DNA of 20,510 nt from an uncultured Peptococcaceae bacterium (GTDB taxonomy: Bacteria > Bacillota > Desulfotomaculia > Desulfotomaculales > Desulfocucumaceae), in the NCBI GenBank assembly GCA_958417755.1, contig CATZDY010000041.1, forward strand, positions 1-20,510. Direction: 5' to 3'. The translations under genes and the position numbers were made by a program. Positions 6,266-12,849 of this stretch are shown piece by piece. Below the pieces are notes generated by a model. The model ran no database searches. It saw nothing but the letters and a program-made list of their open reading frames with translations, and was not told the origin of the DNA. How positions within the stretch are numbered: position 1 is the stretch's first letter; each line of letters opens with the position of its first letter.

Positions 6266-6922
6266 ATGATTAGACAATTAAAATCAATTAGTTGGGTTTT
6301 ATGTTTTACAATGTTAATGACAATGTTAATGTCCTCGATGGCATTTGCTTCTGAGGAATCACAGAAAGAAGCATATTATGCACAATATGAAAAAATTATT
6401 CAAGAAGTTGGACAACAATATAATACGAAATTATCTTTGATGCCCATTGAAGATTTTAATGAAGAGGATATGCTGCCACCAGATAAGTTTAAAGAAGAAG
6501 TGATTAATAATTGTAAAAAATTAAATAACGCAACCAAAACATATAATCCAGAACTTATTGAAGTAACCCCTAGTAATATTTCCACAAAAGCAGCAAAAAT
6601 GTATACTTATACAGATACTAGATATAATAGTGGTTATGGTGTAACAATTACTTTTCAAGCTTCAATAAATGTCAAAGAGGATCCAGAGTCAGGAACGTAT
6701 TATTGGGGTAGTTGTGTAGCACTTGAACCAAATCTTACGGTAAGTAAAGAGAATGTTGGAGCATCCGTCAGTAGTTTTGATTCATATTTTTTAGATGGTG
6801 GCCGTAGTTGGGGGATTAGTACAAATATTAAAATATTTATGAATGGAGTAGTATATAATAAATCAGCAGCTGTTGAATGGTATCTTAATAAAACAACAGG
6901 AGTAGTTTCTGTAGCATATTAA
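6266..6922 (+). CDS. Secreted protein of unknown function, 218 aa
   Basis: The ATG at 6266 follows TGAGGAGGATAAAAA, an excellent ribosome site. Residues 1-29 are a signal peptide (MIRQLKS..., Met-rich core, cleavage after MAFA), so the mature protein is exported. Residues 30-90 are charged and helical (YAQYEKIIQEVGQQY, DKFKEEVINNCKKL). Residues 110-218 are Gly/Ser/Tyr-rich beta structure (YNSGYGVTITFQASI, GTYYWGSCVALEPN, FLDGGRSWGIST, NGVVYNKSAAVEWYL). A two-part layout of helical pro-like region plus beta domain is seen in many uncharacterised Firmicutes exoproteins. I do not recognise the family, and no catalytic triad or metal motif is evident. Two cysteines, one in each part (NNC and GSC), could pair. 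A terminator lies 125 bp downstream. Confidence 0.8.
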   Translation: MIRQLKSISWVLCFTMLMTMLMSSMAFASEESQKEAYYAQYEKIIQEVGQQYNTKLSLMPIEDFNEEDMLPPDKFKEEVINNCKKLNNATKTYNPELIEVTPSNISTKAAKMYTYTDTRYNSGYGVTITFQASINVKEDPESGTYYWGSCVALEPNLTVSKENVGASVSSFDSYFLDGGRSWGISTNIKIFMNGVVYNKSAAVEWYLNKTTGVVSVAY

Positions 6923-7047
6923 TAATCATAGTATATTCTAGAGCCTTTAAGCTTAAGATTTAATATTTATGGTTTTGGGACCCAATTAATAGGTAAAATA
7001 TCACCGAATATCATCAATTTTAAAAAAGCTCATAAAAACGGCTGACA

Positions 7048-7088
7048 AAAGCCTCGCATCGATTGTTATATTTTGAATGCGAGGCTTT
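7048..7088 (+). terminator. Hairpin terminator downstream of the 218-aa gene
   Basis: The arms 7048-7059 (AAAGCCTCGCAT) and 7077-7088 are perfect 12-bp complements around a 17-base loop, followed by ATTTAAAC. It is the first strong hairpin after the stop at 6922. The 125 bases before it show no gene. Confidence 0.65.
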
Positions 7089-7145
7089 ATTTAAACTTAA
7101 AATTGAATCCAAAGGGACTGTTCTTGTGGTTTGTCAAAAAAACAC

Positions 7146-7435
7146 CTTATCCATAAAGTTTATATTGATAGGTATTACTAGATCGATAATACACTGCATG
7201 TATCGGGCGATTTCTCTTCAAGTGCTTCAGTATATAAAAGTTATTCTTACCAGATCCAAGATGATTGTTTGTACCTAAGTATTAAAAAGGGGTTCCCAAT
7301 AAGTCGAAATAGAACTGGACAATTTTCTATTCAAATTCATGATGATTTAGCAAATGTAAAATCTATTTTTTCGTAGATGATCCAAATAATAAAATATTAA
7401 TATGGGAAAAGAATTGTGGAGAAAAGCAGGAATAA
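7146..7435 (+). pseudogene. Broken paralogue of the 128-aa membrane-anchored protein
   Basis: The DNA aligns with 2727-2995. In one frame 7193-7376 reads LHVSGDFSSSASVYKSYSY...IQDDCLYLSIKKGFP...FSIQIHDDLANVKSIF, with 47 of 59 residues equal to the intact protein by eye. A base is missing from the T-run near 7370, giving TTTTTTCGTAG, an immediate stop. The 5' part (7146-7192) is shifted out of frame, and the transmembrane N-terminus is absent. After the expected end, 7437-7485 still resembles 3000-3045. This copy is therefore a truncated, frameshifted duplicate. It lies convergent to the intact TRAP operon, as the intact copy does to the TRAP fragment. Confidence 0.8.
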
Positions 7436-7571
7436 ATAACCTTCAAAAGATAATTTTACAAGGGAGCTATAACCCCATGTTTATAGAAAGGATTTTTCAT
7501 ACTAATGTGTAACAACGTATAATTCAATGAAATTTCTATCTTTTTCACAACATTATAAAGAGATACATACA

Positions 7572-7611
7572 AAAGATAAGGATTCGAACGATAGCTCGAA
7601 TCCTTATCTTT
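7572..7611. terminator. Strong hairpin terminator of the TRAP operon
   Basis: The arms 7572-7587 (AAAGATAAGGATTCGA) and 7596-7611 are perfect 16-bp complements with an 8-base loop. On the minus strand the stem is followed by TTTTGTATGTATC. It starts 33 bp past the stop codon of the permease gene. Confidence 0.8.
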
Positions 7612-7643
7612 ATCCATAAGTATAATGGTTGTTTTTCTTAACT

Positions 7644-9653
7644 TCAGCAAGTAAGTTCCCCGTTAGGGCCCCCCAACTTTTTATTCTTTCTGGTTTTGTG
7701 TAATTGTATGATGAAAATAGAACCAATGAGCACCAGGCCTATGGCATCTGTATACAAGCCTGGAATGAGCATCAAAAGTCCCCCTACCAAACACATCAGC
7801 CGTTCCCCTGGATTCATGGGATAAAACATATAGCCTTCCATACAAGTAGCAATGCCGCTCATACCCAATAGGGCGGAGAAAACGATAAAAGCCACTTCTC
7901 CTGGAGTGGTATCAATTAAGAGCATGGAAGGATGCATAGCGAAAATATAGGGAATGAGGAAAGCGGTAATGGCCAGTTTAGAGGCTGTTACCCCTGCCTT
8001 TAAGGGATTACACCGGGCAATGGCTGAGGCAGCGTAAGCGGCCAGGGCCACCGGCGGGGTGATATCCGCCACAATGCCGAAGTAGAATACAAACATGTGG
8101 GCTGCCAGCACGGGTACCCCCAGGTTGACCACCAAAGGGGCGGTGATGGTGGCCATGATGACATAGTTTGCCGTGGTGGGTAGGCCCATGCCCAGGATGA
8201 TAGAGGCAATCATGGTAAAGAACAGGGCAATGAGCATGACCCCCCCGGACATTTCCAATAACCCGCCGGCCAATTTAATGCCCACCCCGGTGAGGGTCAC
8301 AATGCCCACAATAATGCCTGCCACTGCACAGGCAATGCCCACGCCTAGAATGTTTTTACCCCCATTCTCCAAGGCCTGGTAAAAGGTTTTGGGGGTCATC
8401 CTGGTATCCTTTTGGAACATGCTTACCACAATGGCCAACAAAATGGCCCACGCAGCGGAGCGGGAGGGGGTTGCTCCTCCCAAAAGCAAGACCAATAAGG
8501 CCACCAAGGGGATAAGTAAATGTCCTTTGCGTTTCATGAGTGTAAAAAACTTGGGGATTTCAGAACGTTTGAGCCCCTTTAGGCCCAGCTTTTTGGCCTC
8601 TAAATGGACCATGAGTCCTACGCCAATGAAATAGAGTAAAGAAGGAATAATGGCAGCCACCACAATGGTGGAATAAGGGATCAAGGTCATTTCAGCCATC
8701 AAAAAAGCAGCAGCTCCCATCACCGGGGGCATCAGCTGTCCTCCGGTGGAGGCAGTTGCTTCCACTGCTGCAGCAAAGGGGGGCTTGTACCCCACTTTTT
8801 TCATCATGGGGATGGTAAAGCTGCCAGAACCCACGGTATTGGCCACAGAGCTTCCGGTAATGGTGCCTTGCAAGGCGCTGGAAATGATGGCCACTTTGGC
8901 CGGGCCTCCTGTGGACCAACCGGCTATGGAATTGGCAATATCAATGAAAAATTTACCGATTCCTGTTTTTTCTAAGAAAGCGCCAAAAAGAATGAATAAG
9001 AAAATAAAGGTGGAACATACCCCCAGGGGCGTGCCTATGATGCCCTCTGTGGTGTAATAGAGATGGGATACAATGCGTTCCAAGGAAAAGCCCCTATGGC
9101 CAAAGTAACCGGGGATATAGTTGCCAAAATAAGCGTATAGGATGAAGCAGAGAACCACCACCAAGATGGGGATACCTACAGCCCTGCGGCATACTTCGAA
9201 TAAAGCCAGAATGCCGATGATGCCCATGACAATATCCAAGGTGGTAAAGGCCCCGGAGCGGGTGATTAAATCTTCAAAAAAATATACATTATAAAAAAAA
9301 GCCCCTGCCCCAAGCACAGCAAAAATATAATCATAAAAGGGAATGGTATCCATATGTTTGCAATTTTTTTTGCGTTCCGGGAATACAAGAAAAGCAATGA
9401 ACACAATGGCCCCGATGAAGGAGGCCCGGTGCACTTGGGTGGGCAAGGAAGCAATCAAATTGATGTAAACAGAAAACAAGGTGAAGCATACCAATAACAG
9501 GGAAACAATTTTCCGTCGGTTGCCCATAAATTCCCGGATATTGGATTCCCGGTCAAATTTCTTTAAAACTTGCACTTCTATGTCTGGGGGATTATCCTGG
9601 GGATTGGGTGGTGCAGGCATTGGGCATTTGGAATCCGTTGTTTGTTTATCCAC
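7644..9653 (-). CDS. TRAP transporter, fused 4TM/12TM permease, 669 aa
   Basis: This is the membrane component of a TRAP-TAXI secondary transporter that couples uptake of an organic solute, delivered by the TAXI receptor, to an ion gradient. The start is GTG (9651-9653) with AGAGGTGA five bases upstream, 15 bp after the DUF1850 stop. Residues 1-45 are a Pro-rich cytosolic lead, and residues about 48-180 hold the small-subunit-like 4TM part (VSLLLVCFTLFSVYINLIASL onward). From about 200 on comes the 12TM part, with the hallmark stretch FGAFLEKTGIGKFFIDIA, then GTITGSSVANTVGSGSFTIP and ATASTGGQLMPPVMGAAAF. Later come GMGLPTTANYVIMA and DITPPVALAAYAASAIA. Length and layout fit the TIGR02123-type fused permeases, whose substrates vary and cannot be read from sequence. 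The C-terminus ends KKLGGPNGELTC. A 276-bp internal segment is duplicated at 4887-5162. Confidence 0.95.
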   Translation of the reverse strand: MDKQTTDSKCPMPAPPNPQDNPPDIEVQVLKKFDRESNIREFMGNRRKIVSLLLVCFTLFSVYINLIASLPTQVHRASFIGAIVFIAFLVFPERKKNCKHMDTIPFYDYIFAVLGAGAFFYNVYFFEDLITRSGAFTTLDIVMGIIGILALFEVCRRAVGIPILVVVLCFILYAYFGNYIPGYFGHRGFSLERIVSHLYYTTEGIIGTPLGVCSTFIFLFILFGAFLEKTGIGKFFIDIANSIAGWSTGGPAKVAIISSALQGTITGSSVANTVGSGSFTIPMMKKVGYKPPFAAAVEATASTGGQLMPPVMGAAAFLMAEMTLIPYSTIVVAAIIPSLLYFIGVGLMVHLEAKKLGLKGLKRSEIPKFFTLMKRKGHLLIPLVALLVLLLGGATPSRSAAWAILLAIVVSMFQKDTRMTPKTFYQALENGGKNILGVGIACAVAGIIVGIVTLTGVGIKLAGGLLEMSGGVMLIALFFTMIASIILGMGLPTTANYVIMATITAPLVVNLGVPVLAAHMFVFYFGIVADITPPVALAAYAASAIARCNPLKAGVTASKLAITAFLIPYIFAMHPSMLLIDTTPGEVAFIVFSALLGMSGIATCMEGYMFYPMNPGERLMCLVGGLLMLIPGLYTDAIGLVLIGSIFIIQLHKTRKNKKLGGPNGELTC

Positions 9654-9668
9654 TGGTTCACCTCTTTT

Positions 9669-10157
9669 TTATACAGTTTTGCTGGTAAAGGTAATGGATT
9701 GTCCCGGTGTTCCAATGTTTTTCAAATAGATGGACTGACCGTTGACATGCAAGATTTGCTCACTGACTCTCCCAATGAAATAGGAAAGGGGACTGATGAC
9801 CTGGTGAAGGCCTTCAATGACCATATAATCATTTTCATAGTGTAAAGTTTGCTTGTTTTCGATTGCAGTGGCTACCCCTGCCCCAAAAGCTTTGTATTTT
9901 GCCCGGAATAAAACCATATTGGAGCCCTGGACCTGGTAAAATTCTTCCACATCACTTTTGTTCACTGAATGGGTAAAAGAAATGGAAAACTCTTTGGTAT
10001 TCGTAATATCAGTTTCATAGAGCAAGGCATTGGTTTTGGTGTCCTGCACCATCAAGATAATTCGTTCTTCCTGGGCTTGTTTCCCTATGAGCACGATCAA
10101 GAATAAAATAGCCGCCGTCACCAGGGCGGCGGCTATCAGCGTTTTTTTTGATTTCAC
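9669..10157 (-). CDS. DUF1850 domain protein of the TRAP-TAXI operon, 162 aa
   Basis: The GTG start (10155-10157) overlaps the TAXI gene stop as GTGA, indicating translational coupling. Residues 5-25 form an N-terminal transmembrane or signal-anchor helix (TLIAAALVTAAILFLIVLIG). The rest is an extracytoplasmic beta domain. DUF1850 hallmarks are present: FSISFTHSVNKSDVEEFYQV at about residues 58-77 (the tHSv.ks.veE.y motif) and YKAFGAGV a little later (the sfGaG motif). The family occurs almost exclusively between TAXI receptors and fused TRAP permeases. Its exact role is not established; assistance in receptor-permease assembly or ligand transfer is a reasonable inference from this fixed gene order. 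Confidence 0.88.
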   Translation of the reverse strand: MKSKKTLIAAALVTAAILFLIVLIGKQAQEERIILMVQDTKTNALLYETDITNTKEFSISFTHSVNKSDVEEFYQVQGSNMVLFRAKYKAFGAGVATAIENKQTLHYENDYMVIEGLHQVISPLSYFIGRVSEQILHVNGQSIYLKNIGTPGQSITFTSKTV

Positions 10158-11131
10158 TGGACGCCAATCTCTTTATAGTATTTTTCTGCTCCTGGATGGA
10201 AGGGCACGGAAACCCCTTTTACTGCTTCTTTGGCATCCAGCTCAGCCCCTTTGGCGTGGGCATTGGCCACATCTTCCGCATTTTCAAATAAAGCTTTGGT
10301 CATGTTATACACTGTTTCTTCATCTAAATCCGGGCGGACAATAAAGGTTGCTTTTACTGCCAAGGTTTGGACATCCTCAGTCATGCCTTTATAAGCATCC
10401 TTGGGGATGGTATAGGGTATGTAGAATGGATATTCTTCAGCTAGTTTGTTGATGGTTGCTTCATCAATGCTTAGCAATTTGATTTCTTTGGTATTGGCGT
10501 ATTCCATGATGGCAGTGGTGGGAATGCCAGCTGTCACAAAGAAAGCGTCAATCTTTTTATCCTTCATGGCATCTGCTGAAGGACCGAATCCCAAGTGTTC
10601 TGTTTGGATGTCATCAAAGGTAATGCCGTAAGCGCCTAAGATTTGTTTGGCATTGGCCTCTACTCCAGAACCTGCATCTCCCACAGAAACCCTTTTTCCT
10701 TTTAAATCAGCAATACTATTGATGCCTGTGGAAGGGCTGGTGACGATTTGGCAAACTTCTGAATAAACAGTGGCCATGGTGGCAAACTTTTTAATGGGAT
10801 TGCCAGCAAAGGTTTCTGTGCCATGATAGGCATAGTCCATCACATCATTTTGCACAATGGCAACATCCGCTTCTCCATTGGCAATGAGACGGATATTTTC
10901 TGCTGAGGCGCCGGTAGATTGGGCGTCAACTTTAACCCCTTCTACCTTTTTGTTCCACATGCTGGCCACAGCTGCACCATAGGGATAATAAGTTCCTGAT
11001 GTGCCGCCGGTAGCCATGACAAGGTTTTGTTGTTTGCCGTTTGCTGCGTTGTTTCCATTGTTGCCTCCACTGCAAGCTGCCAACGCAAACATCATGACAA
11101 TGACTGTGAGTAATGCAATTACCTTTTTCAT
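10154..11131 (-). CDS. TAXI-family TRAP transporter solute-binding lipoprotein, 325 aa
   Basis: This is the extracytoplasmic receptor that captures the substrate for the fused permease. The ATG at 11129-11131 follows AAAGGAG at good spacing. Residues 1-19 are a lipoprotein signal with lipobox LAAC and Cys20 as lipidated residue. A Gly/Asn linker follows (SGGNNGNNAANGKQQ). The mature domain begins NLVMATGGTSGTYYPYGAAVA, the TAXI signature (TGGxxGxYYPxGxAxA). Further conserved parts are VDAQSTGASAENIRLIANGEADVAIVQND, DLKGKRVSVGDAGSGVEANAKQIL and DAFFVTAGIPTTAI. Length is normal for TIGR02122-type proteins. First gene of the operon, directly behind the promoter at 11180-11208. Known TAXI ligands include glutamate-like or other carboxylates, but none can be assigned here. 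Confidence 0.95.
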   Translation of the reverse strand: MKKVIALLTVIVMMFALAACSGGNNGNNAANGKQQNLVMATGGTSGTYYPYGAAVASMWNKKVEGVKVDAQSTGASAENIRLIANGEADVAIVQNDVMDYAYHGTETFAGNPIKKFATMATVYSEVCQIVTSPSTGINSIADLKGKRVSVGDAGSGVEANAKQILGAYGITFDDIQTEHLGFGPSADAMKDKKIDAFFVTAGIPTTAIMEYANTKEIKLLSIDEATINKLAEEYPFYIPYTIPKDAYKGMTEDVQTLAVKATFIVRPDLDEETVYNMTKALFENAEDVANAHAKGAELDAKEAVKGVSVPFHPGAEKYYKEIGVQ

Positions 11132-11179
11132 AAGCGACTCCTTTCTGTTGTTGCATAGATTTAAGATAATAACAATTTC

Positions 11180-11208
11180 ATTTTATTAAAATTTTATAAT
11201 CCTGTAAA
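11180..11208 (-). promoter_or_regulatory. Sigma-A-type promoter of the TRAP-TAXI operon
   Basis: On the minus strand TTTACA (11208-11203) and TAAAAT (11185-11180) are separated by exactly 17 bp, with an AT-rich spacer. Transcription would begin roughly 40 bases before the TAXI start codon. Both hexamers are one change from consensus. Confidence 0.65.
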
Positions 11209-11260
11209 GAAAACCTTTTTCAAATCCACAGTCTATGAATTTTGGATGAAGCTCAAAAAA

Positions 11261-11300
11261 TATATTAAATTCCTTTTTTTGTAAAAAGGAATTTAATATA
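11261..11300. repeat. Perfect 18-bp inverted repeat
   Basis: The arms 11261-11278 (TATATTAAATTCCTTTTT) and 11283-11300 are exact complements around TTGT. It lies about 50 bp upstream of the TRAP operon promoter. It lacks a T-tract on the plus strand, and on the minus strand the run after the stem is TTTTTTGAG. It could be a terminator for minus-strand transcripts arriving from 11648 or a protein-binding palindrome. Confidence 0.7.
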
Positions 11301-11452
11301 AGTTACAAGCTGTGAAGGATGGATATGAGGTTACTTTGCTTTATCATATGGATGTAGAGCCTGTGGGGATGGATTTTGGGCTTTTGTTTAGGATTGAAAT
11401 CTTTATTGCATGATTTGTGATTTGGGGAAGGTGGTTTTGGGGAAGAGTAAAG

Positions 11453-11494
11453 AAAAAGACGCATCCCCATGGCTTTTAGGAATACGCCTTTTTT
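11453..11494. terminator. Imperfect hairpin with T-tracts on both strands
   Basis: AAAAAGACGCATCCC and GGAATACGCCTTTTT pair at 12 of 15 positions around an 11-base loop, with T-runs on either side. It could end transcripts of the minus-strand small gene at 11648-11881, about 150 bp away. The remaining space in 11132-11647 shows no gene. Confidence 0.4.
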
Positions 11495-11647
11495 CTATTC
11501 TTTGATAAAGGATCATTGATATAAGATTATCCAAAATAAAACCATAAAAAAGATACAGCAGCTTGTCATTGAGTTAAAAAATTTCATTCATTGCTTCATT
11601 TCATCGCAAATAGCGGGTATCCTTGGTTGTATATGGATGATTGTATA

Positions 11648-11881
11648 TTATACCACTTCTTCTTTCACTGATTTTTCGTCACTACGGGTGAGATGGAAGT
11701 GGTTGTAATCCATACGCAGTGAATATTTCATACCACAGGTGGGACAGGTTTTTTCCTCCCCATCTTGAAACCTCATTTCACCGATGTGTTGACCGCAACA
11801 TTTGACTTCCACACTGATGATTTTTCCTGGTTCTTTGTAATTAAAACGATAGTCTGTGGTGCTTTTGGCATTCAAAGGCAT
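11648..11881 (-). CDS. Small Cys-rich, probable zinc-ribbon-like protein, 77 aa
   Basis: The ATG at 11879-11881 has a full GAAAGGAGG ribosome site close in front. The sequence is soluble and has no signal peptide. Potential metal ligands are Cys28-Cys29 and His32 (KCCGQHIGEM) and a CPTCG knuckle near residues 46-49 (KTCPTCGMKYSLRMD), an arrangement like a small zinc ribbon with a first half of degenerate CxxH type. The tail is charged (RSDEKSVKEEVV). The gene stands alone, divergent from the helicase across a 194-bp gap that contains a TATAAT element facing right. Family and role unknown; small zinc ribbons of this size often bind nucleic acid or a partner protein, but this is only analogy. 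Confidence 0.65.
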   Translation of the reverse strand: MPLNAKSTTDYRFNYKEPGKIISVEVKCCGQHIGEMRFQDGEEKTCPTCGMKYSLRMDYNHFHLTRSDEKSVKEEVV

Positions 11882-12075
11882 TTCCTCCTTTCATAAAGGC
11901 AGCTTTTATTCTATTATATAACCGAAAGGGTATTTTCAAAATCAAAATTTTTATTTTTATTCGATTTTTATTGGAAAAAATAATTGTATCATCTATCCTT
12001 GGGAAACCGGCTGATTCAAATGTTTTATTTTGGTGTATAATGCTATAGAGTGTAAGAGGGAAGGGAGAAATATTT

Positions 12076-12834
12076 TTGGCCGGACATGCAGAAAAGTCCT
12101 ATCAAAGACGCAAAAAAAAGGGACTGCGTCGGGATATACCACAGATTGTCCCCAAGGGTCCTTTGGAATTGGATCCATTCCAGGCCGAAGCAGTAGAAGC
12201 ATTATTGGCTGGTTTTGACGTATTGGTGGCAGCTCCCACTGGTACTGGTAAAACATTGATTGCGGAAAGGTTATTGGAATGGGTGATTGCCTCGGGGAAA
12301 GGAGCTGTCTACACTTCCCCCATCAAGGCCCTATCCAATCAAAAATATCGAGATTTTGTTGCCCAATATGGCAAGGAAAGAGTGGGCTTGATTACTGGGG
12401 ATTTATCCATTCATGAAGGAGCTCCGTTGCTGGTCATGACCACAGAGATTTTCCGCAATTGGTGTTTTGCCAATCCAGAGATGTTGCAGGATACCACCCA
12501 TGTGATTTTTGATGAGGTCCATTATTTGGATGATGCGGAGCGAGGAACAGCGTGGGAGGAAAGCATTATCTTTGCCCCAGAGCATATGCGTATTTTGGGG
12601 TTATCTGCCACAGTGCCCAATATCCAAGAAATTGCCAATTGGATTGGTCATATTCGTAACCGGGACGTTAAAGTAATCATTGAAAAACGCCGGGCAGTTC
12701 CTCTGGAACTGGCGTGGATTGCTGAAAACGGAGAGCTTCTATCCTTAGCCCAAGCCAAAGAATACATAAAAGAGAAGAGTGAAAAAAGAAAAAATCGTCC
12801 TGCTTTGAAAACTGGAGAGGGAAAAAAACAGTGA
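12076..12834 (+). CDS. Ski2-like DEVH-box helicase, N-terminal part (first RecA lobe), frame interrupted
   Basis: ATP-dependent nucleic-acid helicase of superfamily 2. The start is probably TTG at 12076, with AAGGGAG upstream and a TATAAT at 12036-12041. Motifs in order: LDPFQAEAVEALLAG (Q-like, residues 32-46), AAPTGTGKT (Walker A, 52-60), YTSPIKALSNQKYRDF (Ia, 79-94), GLITGD (104-109), TTEIFRN, DEVHYLDD (Walker B, 146-153) and GLSATVPN (motif III, 175-182). After RRAVPLELAW the frame becomes Lys-rich and stops with TGA at 12832-12834, followed by a second TGA at 12844-12846. The second lobe resumes in the same phase at 12850. A full-length protein would be about 793 aa, normal for this clostridial helicase type. 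Two compensating indels in the A7 and T/G runs or a real mutation could explain the break. Confidence 0.85.
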   Translation: MAGHAEKSYQRRKKKGLRRDIPQIVPKGPLELDPFQAEAVEALLAGFDVLVAAPTGTGKTLIAERLLEWVIASGKGAVYTSPIKALSNQKYRDFVAQYGKERVGLITGDLSIHEGAPLLVMTTEIFRNWCFANPEMLQDTTHVIFDEVHYLDDAERGTAWEESIIFAPEHMRILGLSATVPNIQEIANWIGHIRNRDVKVIIEKRRAVPLELAWIAENGELLSLAQAKEYIKEKSEKRKNRPALKTGEGKKQ

Positions 12835-12849
12835 TTGTTTTTTTGACTA

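Noticed and set aside
1..7500. Search for a mobile element or prophage explaining the accessory zone
   Set aside because: No transposase, integrase, phage structural gene or terminal repeats with target duplications could be recognised.
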